Part shown: piece by piece, positions 1 to 9,186 of the stretch | Numbering within the stretch: position 1 is the first letter of the stretch | Layout: the number at the start of each line of letters is the position of its first letter | From: Pseudobacteriovorax antillogorgiicola | GTDB lineage: Bacteria > Bdellovibrionota_B > Oligoflexia > Oligoflexales > Oligoflexaceae | Assembly: GCF_900177345.1 (NCBI RefSeq) | Contig: NZ_FWZT01000031.1 | Location: forward strand, 19,200-83,199 | Length of the DNA stretch: 64,000 bases | Direction of reading: 5' to 3' | Program-made: the position numbers and the translations under genes | Notes under the pieces: model-generated | The model's input: only the letters and a program-made list of their open reading frames with translations | Told to the model about the DNA's origin: nothing | Databases searched by the model: none

Positions 1-586
1 GTCTGCCGTAAACAAACTTGGTCTCCGCCCGGTATTCCTGTTTCTCTAGTAGTTCTGGATTAGTTACTTGAATGTCTTGCTCGGGAAAGAAATAAGCTTC
101 GTACTGGAAATCACCACCGATGGTTACACTTCCAATTTGCATCGCTTGCTTCACATAATTCATGATGTAGTCTTCACTCGCAACAGGAATGGCCATGCTG
201 GTGATCGCCGTATACTCGGAATAGTTATCCGGTAACTCCTGACTAAATAGAAATTCAATAAAAGGCTCACCGATTCCCGAATAGGGTGACTCTAGGTGGA
301 AACGATAGCGACTGAAGTCTTCATCTGCTGGACAAAGGGTGTTTCGCTCCCGGTTGATAACAGCTAAATCTGGAATCAACTTAAGTTGCTGACACGCTTG
401 GGCTAGGCTTTCACTCAAGTCACTAACCTGTACTTCTTCAACATAGCCAAACTCCTCTTCGACAACTGGTTCGAACGGCACTGGCTTGTCAACTGGCCTT
501 AGAATGCGTTTCTGCGATGACACTTGATTCTCTTGCTTGGCACAAGCAAGCGCCATCATCAACGATATGGCAATCGTTAACCTCAT
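1..586 (-). CDS. Lipoprotein of unknown function (3' end outside window)
   Basis: The frame is open from an ATG at 586 to the window edge (about 195 codons), so the C-terminus is missing. A strong Shine-Dalgarno (GGAGGGG) lies just upstream of the ATG. The product begins MRLTIAISLMMALACAKQEN: a short hydrophobic signal peptide ending in a lipobox (MALAC), so it should be lipidated on Cys15 and anchored in the envelope. The visible part is acidic and has no domain I recognise. It is divergent from the EEP-family lipoprotein at 1213. Confidence is high that it is a gene; the function is unknown. Confidence 0.8.
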   Translation of the reverse strand, partial: MRLTIAISLMMALACAKQENQVSSQKRILRPVDKPVPFEPVVEEEFGYVEEVQVSDLSESLAQACQQLKLIPDLAVINRERNTLCPADEDFSRYRFHLESPYSGIGEPFIEFLFSQELPDNYSEYTAITSMAIPVASEDYIMNYVKQAMQIGSVTIGGDFQYEAYFFPEQDIQVTNPELLEKQEYRAETKFVYGR

Positions 587-1212
587 AAGTCCCCTCCACT
601 CAAAAGCGTTTTTCGAAGAAAGGGCAGTTTTACGGGGAATCCGTCACAGGATCATGGGAGTGATTCAATGTTTTGCACCTCTAAGAAAAACAGTCTCGCG
701 CCCTCGTCCCTATCGAAGGCCTGCAAGAAGCAGTTTGTTTTTTTGTGATGTTGTTTGCTTGGTACTATTCGGTAAGAATTCGATTATCTTTAGCAAAAAA
801 ACATGATCTCATGAATTTATGTGGGATATATCGCCGTTATAAAACGTTTTTCGATTTTACTCGCTGTCACGATCTACTAGCTGAAGCGTATAGAAGGTGC
901 AACAGATTTACCAAGATCAACTGAGTGGTTTGTTTTGTCCCCTATAAGTTTGATTAGAGAACCATTCATCAAAACTCAACTCCCTTCAAAATCCTATTGA
1001 CCAAAGAGAAATATCCATTTCTGTGACTCATTTAATATTTTTTAAGTCGATTCATCTTTCCTTTACAGCGCTTTTCATTCTATTTTTTAAATCAAGACTA
1101 GTCTTCCGTTTTTGAAAGCACATAAGCCTGATTTAGACACGTTTGAAACGTTTATAAATCAAGTTCACCGTTGTTTCAAATTCACTCAATTCTATTTTAT
1201 TTAGAGGACAAC
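587..1212. other. Intergenic region, AT-rich, between divergent lipoprotein genes
   Basis: About 630 bases without a supportable gene. It should hold the promoters of the two divergent lipoprotein genes. The stretch from about 1020 to 1200 is very AT-rich. I see no convincing operator, repeat or RNA gene. Confidence 0.5.
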
Positions 1213-2088
1213 ATGAGATTATTTAGACTTCGTCTGATTATGCTAGCCACTATAGGGCTTGCTTTAAGTGCGTGTGGGAGTCGAATCAAGACCGACGACG
1301 AGCGCTCATCACTTTCCACCAACACTCGTTCCGCATCGGATCTTGGTATCATGAGCTTCAATATCCGAGTGCCAGTAGATCCTTACCCTAACGATTGGGA
1401 AACCAGGCGGTGGCAAGTTTATAATGTGATCAATCGCTTTAATCCTGATCTCGTTGGTCTTCAAGAAAGCGAGGGGCGCACGGTAAATGATATCGTAGCT
1501 AACACTCCATTGGTGCTTGCTTCCCGCCCAGACACTGGAATACTATACAATCCTAGTAGACTAACTGTGATTGAAGCAGGGGAGTTTTACTACACCGATA
1601 CTCCAGATGTGGAAGACTATCGTCTTGTATGGGGACAACAGTATTTCCGACGCTGCGTCTGGGTGCTATTTCAAATGCCAAACGGCAAGCGATTCTATCA
1701 TTACAACAATCATTGGTCCTACATCAGCTCGGCCTGGCAACCTAGCTCGGAACTCTTGGACCGTAAAATCGCTGAACGCCGCAATCCGCAACACCCCTTT
1801 GTTATTACGGGCGATCTTAATGTCAGTGAGTTTCAAGATAGCATCAACTACCTTAAGTATGGTGGCCGCTCTCGAATGCAAGACACTTTCAGAGATATCA
1901 AACCAGCTTATTCAGAGGATGGTACCTATCATTACTTTAGCGGATTTAGGGGCGGGGATAAGATTGATTTCGTTTTCGCCGAAAGAGGGCGCTACCAGAC
2001 CCTCGACGCTGCTATTATCCATGACAACGATGGCGGGCGCTATCCATCTGATCACTTTCCAGTTTACGCAAGAATTCGATTGAAATAA
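1213..2088 (+). CDS. Endonuclease/exonuclease/phosphatase-family lipoprotein
   Basis: Start chosen at ATG 1213 (Shine-Dalgarno AGAGGA, 6-7 nt spacing) rather than an upstream in-frame ATG, because it gives a clean lipoprotein signal (LALSAC). The mature protein carries the EEP fold signatures in order: SFNIR at the first strand, LVGLQES with the metal-binding Glu, NNHW, TGDLN with the catalytic Asp/Asn, and SDHFP with the terminal catalytic His. Family members are Mg-dependent phosphodiesterases acting on nucleic acids, phosphoinositides or sphingomyelin. The substrate cannot be read from the sequence. All key residues look present, so it is probably active on the envelope surface or in the periplasm. 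Confidence 0.9.
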   Translation: MRLFRLRLIMLATIGLALSACGSRIKTDDERSSLSTNTRSASDLGIMSFNIRVPVDPYPNDWETRRWQVYNVINRFNPDLVGLQESEGRTVNDIVANTPLVLASRPDTGILYNPSRLTVIEAGEFYYTDTPDVEDYRLVWGQQYFRRCVWVLFQMPNGKRFYHYNNHWSYISSAWQPSSELLDRKIAERRNPQHPFVITGDLNVSEFQDSINYLKYGGRSRMQDTFRDIKPAYSEDGTYHYFSGFRGGDKIDFVFAERGRYQTLDAAIIHDNDGGRYPSDHFPVYARIRLK

Positions 2089-2089
2089 C

Positions 2090-2476
2090 TTAGGGTTGGC
2101 GAGTGGCTTCACCTTGGTTTTCCATCTCTTGCTGGCGCCAAGCCTTAGGAAGGATGGGAAGCCCCAAGCGATCGCCTAAGCGCACTAGAATGGGGAGTGT
2201 TAAGAAAGAAAACGGCAGAACAATGAGAACTCCAAGACCCATGGTTTTCATAAGTTCTCGAAGTTGTCGATTCGCTAGCTGAAGTTCATAGCGAGAACTC
2301 TTGCCGCTGACGAAACGACCATAGACCTGAATCATCAACTTGGTTTCTTTTTTTTCTTCCGATAAGGCAATTCTGAGAAGGCGGAGTTGCTTGATCAATC
2401 TTGCCTTAAATCCAGCGATATGGTTCACAAGAAAAAGCACAACGCCAACCCCTAAATCCACCAAAAAATCTCTCAT
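2090..2476 (-). CDS. Small membrane protein, LETM1-like
   Basis: 128 residues with an N-terminal hydrophobic stretch, a basic coiled region in the middle, and a C-terminal hydrophobic segment (about 78-112) with the pattern MGLGVLIVLPF..LPILVRL...LPILPKAW. This resembles the membrane segment of LETM1-domain proteins, which is rich in Leu/Pro and ends in a LLP-S/K-x-F/W motif. The match is by eye only. It ends two bases past the EEP gene on the opposite strand, so the two are convergent with almost no spacer. Function unknown. Confidence 0.65.
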   Translation of the reverse strand: MRDFLVDLGVGVVLFLVNHIAGFKARLIKQLRLLRIALSEEKKETKLMIQVYGRFVSGKSSRYELQLANRQLRELMKTMGLGVLIVLPFSFLTLPILVRLGDRLGLPILPKAWRQQEMENQGEATRQP

Positions 2477-2556
2477 GAGTCCTTCCTAATGTAGATTAAA
2501 GGCAGAGCCGGTCTTGCAAACCAATGTCGCTGAAATTTGATGAGCAGCACCTAAGC

Positions 2557-3132
2557 TTAGTTTGGCTTCAACTCGTCTAAAAAAAGCCTCACATGTAACT
2601 TAATGTAGTCATCAACACTCGCTACCAAGCCACCAGCTACGGAAGGTGGCTCAATTTTGAAGGCTGACAGGGTACTTTCAGTGGAACCAACAAGCACAGT
2701 CTTACCAGATTCATTTGTAACTTTTATGTCAAACTCCACAGGGAAGCTTTCTTTGCCGATCGTCAGCGTCCCAGAGATCTTCTTCGTAGTCCCTTTCTCA
2801 AGATCCTGCCAAGCCGCTTGATTGAAAGCTTGCGACGTAAATCTTAGGCTACCTCCCCCTAAAATCTGGGCAACATCCTTATCCCGATCGGGTTCATCAC
2901 TATCAAACTTATCCACTGGAATCTGCACTGTGATTGCTTCACCATCACCCTTTTGCTCAAGACGAACTGTAATAGCGTTATTCATTCCAACAGGCTGAGA
3001 GCTACTCACTAAAAACATCGTTTTCTTAGCTTCCCAAGCAGCTGCAGGGGTTTCTTGCGGCCATTTAAGTTCAGCCATAGCAACCTGCCCGATTAACATG
3101 CTTATCAAAACCAATTTCGACAATACACCCAT
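2557..3132 (-). CDS. YceI-like secreted protein
   Basis: 191 residues with a Sec signal peptide (cleavage near AMA-EL, residues 19-21). The body has features of the YceI lipocalin-like family: a FDSDEPDRDKDV stretch resembling the family's FDS...DRD motif before the variable loop, then LTIGKESFPVEFDIKVT, similar to the G-x-L-x-I-x-G-x-x-x-x-V motif. YceI proteins are periplasmic and bind isoprenoid-type lipids. The central domain is divergent, so the ligand is open. It is preceded upstream by a long inverted repeat at 3204-3244. Confidence 0.7.
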   Translation of the reverse strand: MGVLSKLVLISMLIGQVAMAELKWPQETPAAAWEAKKTMFLVSSSQPVGMNNAITVRLEQKGDGEAITVQIPVDKFDSDEPDRDKDVAQILGGGSLRFTSQAFNQAAWQDLEKGTTKKISGTLTIGKESFPVEFDIKVTNESGKTVLVGSTESTLSAFKIEPPSVAGGLVASVDDYIKLHVRLFLDELKPN

Positions 3133-3619
3133 AAGACCTCCTACTTTTTGAATCGATGAGAATGGTTTAGAGTACGTGAGTCTTTCACGGGATTCAATGA
3201 AGCAGCGTCACCTTCTAGACATCAACGTCTAGATTTCTGACGCTCAAATGCCTGTGACCCTTACGTTAAAATACTGTAAATACTAACTTAATATAGATAT
3301 GGCCGGCAATTCCAAAACACCAGCCCGGCGATCGATAGAATTTCGAATGATTTCCGAATCTTTCAATCTGGTAAGCCTTACCAGGCCTCGTTGGGCTAGC
3401 TTGTTTAGGATATAGGCTCAAAATTTGGCTGGATGAGCTAGGAGTGCAGCACTTCGCTGGGAATTGAAGAGCTTGGCGTTGTCAGTAGCTTAGCAGAACC
3501 GTACTCTAGGTAAGATTCCCCCCTCGATTTCAGTGAGTTATTGGCATAATCCTTGAATAAAATAAGCAAAATCTTCGAATTGTTGATGTATTTTTTGCTC
3601 TAGGATCGGGGGATCGCGC
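3133..3619. other. Intergenic region with divergent promoters
   Basis: About 490 bases between the divergent YceI-like and protease genes. Besides the inverted repeat at 3204-3244 I see no gene and no clear RNA. Confidence 0.5.
3204..3244. repeat. Interrupted inverted repeat upstream of YceI-like gene
   Basis: Outer arms AGCGTCA (3204-3210) and TGACGCT (3238-3244) pair perfectly. Inside them the arms TCTAGAC (3214-3220) and GTCTAGA (3227-3233) pair around a six-base loop. There is no T-run on either side, so it does not look like an intrinsic terminator. It sits about 70 bases upstream of the YceI-like start and could be an operator or an RNA element in its leader. Confidence 0.6.
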
Positions 3620-5479
3620 ATGAAAATATGGCTCATATTAATTGCCATGATCAACACTGAAACTTCACTTGCCGCTAGCCAGTGGGTGTCAATGATCAGG
3701 GACTCTGTATTTGAAGTGGTCGTCCATAAGCATGACGACTACCCCTTTTTAAATCGCAAGATCGATACCTCCGACATTCCCTACGTGCAACGTATTTCCC
3801 CTTATCGTTCCATCGGCACCGCGTTCTTTATTGCCCCAAACCGATTGGTGAGTGCGGCTCACGTTGTCGATATTTTTTCCCGCTCTTGGGAACTTGGTAC
3901 TTACTATATTCGTGACCAGTTCGATCAAATTCATCAAATTGCTAATATCCATGCCTACGATCAGGAAAAAGACCTCGTCGTATTTGACCTTAAAACTTAC
4001 CCACGAAAAGTTCGCCCCCTACCTATTCGCTACACCAGCCAGAGAGATTTAGGTATCGATCTGTGTGCCCCAGGTAATGCCATTGGCGAGGGTATCAGCT
4101 ATCGCTGTGGAGGCCAGCTGGCTTTGTTTACTCCTGAGCCTCTTTACGGCCGCTGGCAAAATATTAGGTTTTCCACTCCTGCCTCGCCGGGTAATTCTGG
4201 AGGCCCCCTATTAACTAAAACAGGGCAGGTCATTGGCATTATCGTTCGCAAGTCTAAAAACGAAAACTTGAATGAAGCCACGCCCATTCAAGAAGTTTAT
4301 AATACCAAAGGTGCAATCATCCGCGATCTCAAGCATGAGATCATAGAGGAGCGAGGCTTAACCACCAAACACCCCATAGAGTTAAAGTACGCCACACCCG
4401 TACCCATTCAAGTACTTTGGAAGCGGATTGTAAAGGACCTCGACCGAAAAAGACTACAGGCGATCAAACACCATCAGAAAAACTTTAGCTTTTCACTCTA
4501 TCCAAATAGCCGGCATATCTATCGTTCGATTCGAGATGGTGCTGAGCCTGATCGCTTGGGTGGCTTGCTCCACACTCAAAACGGTCGACAGTGGGGCTTT
4601 TTAGATCTTGGCTATAGGGATGTTCAGACCGCCGATGGTGTATCTCTTGCCGTCGGGAGTCAATCTATTGATGGCTTGACCCCTTTTTATGTGTATTCTC
4701 AGAGCCTGAAAGATCGAGGGATTGTTGAAAAATACTTTAATGCCCTCGGCTCCGGCTTAACCCTCTTCAACAGCCGCTATCGATTGATCAGCTTAGGTGA
4801 ATCCGATCGAAAAGTGCAAATGACAGATCACCATGATCGGCTTTGGCAGATGAGCTTTTGGAATGTGAAAGCAATGGAATGGCGAGCGGTGCTCGCATGC
4901 ACCACGATCCCTTCGGGAAAGTTTTGCCTGTTTCAGTCAGCCCCATACGAGCATCTTGGCCAAGCCTATTTTTACGAACTTCGTAACATGCTCAACCAAT
5001 TGGTTTTCACCTATAAAGGCAGCTATCGGGATTGGGAAGTATTCTTGGAGCATCGAAACACTCCTAGCTTCGTTAAGGATGCCATCCAATTCGACGAAGA
5101 GGGTGTTCTTTATAGCAAGCTAGGTGAAAAACTAATTTATCACGATAATGCCGATCTCATCGAATTGGTTCCCAATTATAAGGCTAACAGAGGTAAGCTA
5201 AAGTTGACGAGTGGTATGATTGTGTCTGTTCCTGTCGCCGAAGAGCCGAGCAACATCACCATCTTCAAACGGGTATTCGCCCCTAGCCGCAGGGCTCCAG
5301 GGGATATCCGCGCAGCCTATCGGCAGATCAAAAAGAAAGAGTTTCCATTCAATGGCCAGGTCTTTAAAAACGTCAACAAATACTTCAAAATGGATGTCGT
5401 CCACTCTGAGAAAAAATATCAGTTTACCAGGATCTGTGTGTCTCGCAGCAAGGTTCTACTGCGAGGTTGCGAAGAATAA
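3620..5479 (+). CDS. Secreted trypsin-like serine protease with long C-terminal extension
   Basis: ATG at 3620 follows a GGGGGA Shine-Dalgarno. A Sec signal peptide covers roughly residues 1-18 (SLAAS). The S1/HtrA-type catalytic triad is visible: His81 in SAAHVV, Asp118 in QEKDLVVF, Ser193 in SPGNSGGP. The oxyanion-hole glycines are intact, so the enzyme should be active. The protease domain ends near residue 230. The remaining roughly 390 residues match nothing I recognise and contain no PDZ domain, so this is not a standard DegP. Possible role: periplasmic or secreted proteolysis. Confidence 0.88.
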   Translation: MKIWLILIAMINTETSLAASQWVSMIRDSVFEVVVHKHDDYPFLNRKIDTSDIPYVQRISPYRSIGTAFFIAPNRLVSAAHVVDIFSRSWELGTYYIRDQFDQIHQIANIHAYDQEKDLVVFDLKTYPRKVRPLPIRYTSQRDLGIDLCAPGNAIGEGISYRCGGQLALFTPEPLYGRWQNIRFSTPASPGNSGGPLLTKTGQVIGIIVRKSKNENLNEATPIQEVYNTKGAIIRDLKHEIIEERGLTTKHPIELKYATPVPIQVLWKRIVKDLDRKRLQAIKHHQKNFSFSLYPNSRHIYRSIRDGAEPDRLGGLLHTQNGRQWGFLDLGYRDVQTADGVSLAVGSQSIDGLTPFYVYSQSLKDRGIVEKYFNALGSGLTLFNSRYRLISLGESDRKVQMTDHHDRLWQMSFWNVKAMEWRAVLACTTIPSGKFCLFQSAPYEHLGQAYFYELRNMLNQLVFTYKGSYRDWEVFLEHRNTPSFVKDAIQFDEEGVLYSKLGEKLIYHDNADLIELVPNYKANRGKLKLTSGMIVSVPVAEEPSNITIFKRVFAPSRRAPGDIRAAYRQIKKKEFPFNGQVFKNVNKYFKMDVVHSEKKYQFTRICVSRSKVLLRGCEE

Positions 5480-5493
5480 GAGGCCTATGGAAT

Positions 5494-5526
5494 GCTTGAG
5501 CCACCCTTAAGGGTTAGAGCTTAAGC
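5494..5526. terminator. Hairpin between convergent genes
   Basis: GCTTGAGC (5494-5501) pairs with GCTTAAGC (5519-5526) with one G-U pair, enclosing ACCC-TTAA-GGGT. It lies between the stop of the protease gene and the stop of the convergent membrane-protein gene, where a shared terminator is expected. There is no long T-run. Confidence 0.45.
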
Positions 5527-6063
5527 GTGACCAACCTTGAGGTTTCTCTCGGTGGTTTGCAAGTATTGGTGAGCATGATGCACCAGTCCCATCAACTCTT
5601 CCTCATCCCGATGACCATCTGATACCATGGACCAAACCCTGTTGAGAAGCCGCTCTGCATGGGCCAAGTCGCTCATGGCGATGGTTACTTGAGTCATAGA
5701 CATTCGTCGGTACAGAACCTTCCTCGCTTCCACAACCCGGTGGATCAGAGCTAGGCACTGGTCGATAGTCGGCAGAAGTGTTTTATAGTCCAGAGGCTTT
5801 TGGGTTAAGGTGCAAACAATCTCGTGAGCTTCATGGATACTTGCTCCTAGATCGTCCGGGCTTAGGTCATCTGAACTAGAGGCTGCGTCCGAAGCCGCAG
5901 CTCCTTTACGCCACAGAACCATCCCAGAAAAACCTACCAGCAAAGCTCCCATAAAAAGCGGAACCTGATCAGAAAAGTCCTCTTCTGGCGCTGGGTTCTT
6001 TGCCGCTGCAACTGTTCCCACGATGATTCCGAACCAGAATAATAGAATACCTAAATTCCTCAT
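5521..6063 (-). CDS. Membrane protein of unknown function, coupled to OPT transporter
   Basis: Start taken at ATG 6063, preceded by GAGGG at 5-nt spacing. A GTG at 6075 overlaps the OPT stop as GTGA and is the alternative. The product has two N-terminal membrane segments (about 3-22 and 38-54), then a Ser/Asp-rich linker and an all-helical cytoplasmic domain of about 110 residues rich in His, Leu and Arg. No family recognised. Close spacing with the OPT transporter suggests one transcript and perhaps a regulatory or accessory role for the transporter. Confidence 0.7.
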   Translation of the reverse strand: MRNLGILLFWFGIIVGTVAAAKNPAPEEDFSDQVPLFMGALLVGFSGMVLWRKGAAASDAASSSDDLSPDDLGASIHEAHEIVCTLTQKPLDYKTLLPTIDQCLALIHRVVEARKVLYRRMSMTQVTIAMSDLAHAERLLNRVWSMVSDGHRDEEELMGLVHHAHQYLQTTERNLKVGHA

Positions 6064-6071
6064 GTCGTCCC

Positions 6072-7787
6072 TCACATGGATTTTAAGATGTCAAAGCCAG
6101 CCATGCCTATTCCCATAATGGCTTCGCCAATAATGAGTCCGGCTGCAAATGGCACAAGCTTTTGCGCACAAAATTCTGGGCCTTTGGCCTTTTCAAGTCC
6201 CATTTGAATGAGACAGCCAAGACCATATCCCAATGTTATGGAGAAAGGTAAGTACATGGCAAGACCAATCAACACTCCCAAGCCTGCCACTGGAGCAAAG
6301 CCAAGAAGCACACCAATTCCACCACCTAAAAGATATTTATCAAGGGGAATATTACCGGTGCTAAGGCCTTCGATGATACCCATTAGAACCCCAGCCTGCG
6401 GGGCTGGCAAGGCAGTTCCCTCGCCAAAACCCTGGGAGCCACCAGGTCCACTCTTCCACAACACGTAGATTGCGAAAACCGAGACAATCGCTCCAATCCA
6501 AGTGGTTGCGAACTGGGCGATCTGCTGTTTGGCTGGTTGACCACCAACCATAAAACCAGTTTTCAAGTCTTGCATCATGTCGGCAGCCTGACCAATCGCC
6601 ACGCACACCGCAACAGCCACAGCCATCGCCGCGCTGATGTTCTTATCAAGCATGAACATCACCAGAGTCACGGTGATCAGGGCCATCCCTGACATTGGTG
6701 AAATATCCGTCATACCCGTAGCTTGAGCTACGATTAGGCCAGCAAGGGCAATCCACACAACTCCGACTAAGGACACCATCACCGTTTGCCCGATGGAAAT
6801 GTCAGACGACATATTCGCTGACAGTGCCAGTAATAGGGCGGCGCCCACGATGCCAAAGCCTAGAACCTTCGCTGGCAATTCTCCTGTATCTCCTTTAAGG
6901 CTGCCCGACTTGCCTGCGTTTATCAGAGACTGGATTGCAGCCTTAATTGCAGGAAAGGTAAGGATCACACCAACCAAGGCTCCACCAATCAATGCACCGA
7001 TCCCCAAGGGTCTTAACATTGAACCATAAATCAAACCTTGCGACCCTTCCGTCGGCACCCAACCGAGATGAACCACTGCTGGCGACACAACCCACCAGGC
7101 TAGAACACCTCCAATGAAGAATGGGATTCCCCCCTTGCCTGCAAGTAGCCCCGCCGCCAAGTTCATCAGTGAAAGATAGAGCACGGGATATAGGTAGTCG
7201 GGAATCACCCCAAAACCGAAATTTAGCTCCTCATGTCCAATCAGCCCTTCCACATCAAGCCAACCCGCTCCTAATAAGAATTTCCAAATTGCGCTGATCA
7301 AAAAACCGATAGCCAGCAGCTTGGCCTTCCCGAGACCACCAGAGCCGGAGCGAATGATCGTAGTTACAGCAACCCCTGAGGGAAAGCGCAAACGATCGAT
7401 ATCGATCATCTGCTTTCTTAGAGGTATGATAAAGACAATACCCAGCATGGTCCCAGCCACTGCCGCAACGATAAATGGTAACAGATCAACCTCTTGCCCC
7501 GATTGCCCGTAGAGCATGAAAATCGCTGGCAGAGTAAAGACCACTCCGGTTCCTGCGGTGTTGATCCCCGATGCTATTGTCTGGTTGACATTGTTCTCGA
7601 TGCTGGTGCCTTTTTTAAGAACACCCTTGAGCAAGGCGTAGCCCATGATCGCCGCGACAGTAGAACCGCCAATCGAAAACCCTAGCTTTAACGCAGCGTA
7701 GACGAAGGCCAGATTGAGTATGATCCCCTGTAGAATCCCGAGCACAACGGCTGCAACGGTAAGTTCACGATAGCTGGATTTTGGCAC
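6072..7787 (-). CDS. OPT-family oligopeptide/metal-complex transporter
   Basis: 571 residues, almost entirely hydrophobic, with about 14-16 membrane segments. The start is GTG at 7787 behind a very good GGAGGGG Shine-Dalgarno. The N-terminal segment with LKLGFSIGGSTVAAIMGYALL and the following NNVNQTIASG region is characteristic of the OPT/YSL family, which imports oligopeptides or metal chelates with a proton gradient. Length fits bacterial OPT proteins. The substrate cannot be assigned. It is the first gene of a two-gene unit. Confidence 0.88.
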   Translation of the reverse strand: MPKSSYRELTVAAVVLGILQGIILNLAFVYAALKLGFSIGGSTVAAIMGYALLKGVLKKGTSIENNVNQTIASGINTAGTGVVFTLPAIFMLYGQSGQEVDLLPFIVAAVAGTMLGIVFIIPLRKQMIDIDRLRFPSGVAVTTIIRSGSGGLGKAKLLAIGFLISAIWKFLLGAGWLDVEGLIGHEELNFGFGVIPDYLYPVLYLSLMNLAAGLLAGKGGIPFFIGGVLAWWVVSPAVVHLGWVPTEGSQGLIYGSMLRPLGIGALIGGALVGVILTFPAIKAAIQSLINAGKSGSLKGDTGELPAKVLGFGIVGAALLLALSANMSSDISIGQTVMVSLVGVVWIALAGLIVAQATGMTDISPMSGMALITVTLVMFMLDKNISAAMAVAVAVCVAIGQAADMMQDLKTGFMVGGQPAKQQIAQFATTWIGAIVSVFAIYVLWKSGPGGSQGFGEGTALPAPQAGVLMGIIEGLSTGNIPLDKYLLGGGIGVLLGFAPVAGLGVLIGLAMYLPFSITLGYGLGCLIQMGLEKAKGPEFCAQKLVPFAAGLIIGEAIMGIGMAGFDILKSM

Positions 7788-8414
7788 GGCCCCTCCGCAG
7801 TCATCTTCAAAAACGAAGCCGCACTCTAACGAAATTAAACAAGGATGTGTAGTTCAAAAAATTTTTGCGTATAAAGATTAGGAAGCCTAGCAAAAACTAT
7901 TAGAATATATTTTCAATAGAGGCCATCTAAGCGAGATTTAAATGTATAATTTCGGATAGTTATAGTAGAATCGATCCAACACTTAGACGAAAGCATTATG
8001 GGATTTTTCGTGCACCAAACCTCTGTACCCAACCTGGTTTAAGGAGCAGACTTAACTGGCCCTCGATGACCCTGCTTCCAAAGACAAAACCTACCTGATT
8101 ACTGAGCCATCTTATTGTAAAGAACAATTCTCCAATGAAAGCTATGACTTGTCAATCAACGACGCGGAGTCCTGATTGTGCAGCTGAATGGTCTTATGCC
8201 CGCCAATAACCTCTAAAAAAGCGACGTTCAGCTCCTATACCCACGCCCCGTCCTGTAAATCGTAACTTGGTGTGAGCCTTTTGCTTTCATGCTCTAAACT
8301 GACTACATTATGACATGTTTTTTAGGAATGATTGAGCTTCTCGATTGGCATAGAACCGCTTATTAATACCCGGCACGATTTAAGGAGGCTCATAGTAATC
8401 ATGCCTGATTTTTG
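7788..8414. other. Intergenic region with a short unsupported open frame
   Basis: About 630 bases. A short plus-strand frame near 8057-8175 (reading LALDDPASKDKTYLITEP...) follows AAGGAG but lacks a standard start codon. It could be a remnant of a gene. Nothing else is recognisable. Confidence 0.4.
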
Positions 8415-9026
8415 CTAAACAACCTCGCAGTAAAGCAAGGAACACCTTTGAGCCACTTCAAGACAAAGGTCAAAGGCGCGATTCCCCGCTTGGCCTTCCC
8501 GCTCCCCAGTAGCACGATAGCGATTGCCAAAGGGGTCAGCTACGACGCAAGCCCACTTTTCCACCCCTGGATCAGGGCTAGGCTTATCGCCACCGCATTG
8601 TTCATCTAGGTAATCACTAAGCTGTTCGAAGGCAACAACCACAGCAGCCAGATCCTGGCTAACCTTTTCAGGACCGCGCTTGAGTTCACCAATTTTCCCC
8701 TTCAGTGACTCCAGATCACGGCTAAGAACAATCAAGCCACGGCGAGCTTGTCGTAATGCAAAACCTTGCTCCAAAGGCTCTATGATCTTGCTGTTTACAT
8801 CGTATCTCAGGTTCTGTGCAATATCTGCGGCCTGCTCTAAAATGTCAGAAACTGAGGGTGTATTGGTTTCACTTGCAAGCTTTTCACTGCGGTCCTGAAG
8901 ATCAAGCAATCGCCATTTCACATTCTGACTCAGAGCGATAGCCTCTGATCGTGCATCCTGTCCAAGGCCCCACTGCGATCCAAAGAGACAAGCCCACAAC
9001 ACTAGAATTCCTTGTATCACTTTCAT
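8415..9026 (-). CDS. Secreted protein of unknown function
   Basis: Start chosen at ATG 9026, which has GGGAG at about 5-nt spacing; an ATG 12 bases upstream lacks this. A Sec signal peptide ends near GLGQ. The middle is helical. The C-terminal 60 residues form a Cys-containing module (CGGDKPSPDPG... WACVVADPFGNRY ... CLEVAQRCSLLYCEV) with a short repeat of the type found in small secreted domains. Two disulfides are plausible. Function unknown. Confidence 0.7.
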   Translation of the reverse strand: MKVIQGILVLWACLFGSQWGLGQDARSEAIALSQNVKWRLLDLQDRSEKLASETNTPSVSDILEQAADIAQNLRYDVNSKIIEPLEQGFALRQARRGLIVLSRDLESLKGKIGELKRGPEKVSQDLAAVVVAFEQLSDYLDEQCGGDKPSPDPGVEKWACVVADPFGNRYRATGEREGQAGNRAFDLCLEVAQRCSLLYCEVV

Positions 9027-9127
9027 AGCATCTCCCATGAGTCGTAAACGAGTGCATTATTCTTGGCCATTTTTAGAGTGATCGCAAGACCTTAGATGTG
9101 GTGGGTCACGAGGGGGTTTGTTTTACA

Positions 9128-9173
9128 AAGAGTTCGGCCGACCTCCGTGAAGTGGAGAACCTTCCGAACTCTT
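9128..9173 (-). terminator. Nested hairpin downstream of thiol-peroxidase-like gene
   Basis: A perfect 10-bp stem, AAGAGTTCGG (9128-9137) with CCGAACTCTT (9164-9173), encloses a second small stem CTCC/GGAG. It lies directly after the stop of the minus-strand gene at 9187 and is followed on that strand by a short T-rich stretch. Likely a terminator or 3' stabilising structure. Confidence 0.6.
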
Positions 9174-9186
9174 GCTGAGCTTGATC

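Noticed and set aside
537..806. Plus-strand open frame at the window start
   Set aside because: It overlaps a minus-strand lipoprotein with a strong ribosome site and lipobox, and shows no features of its own.
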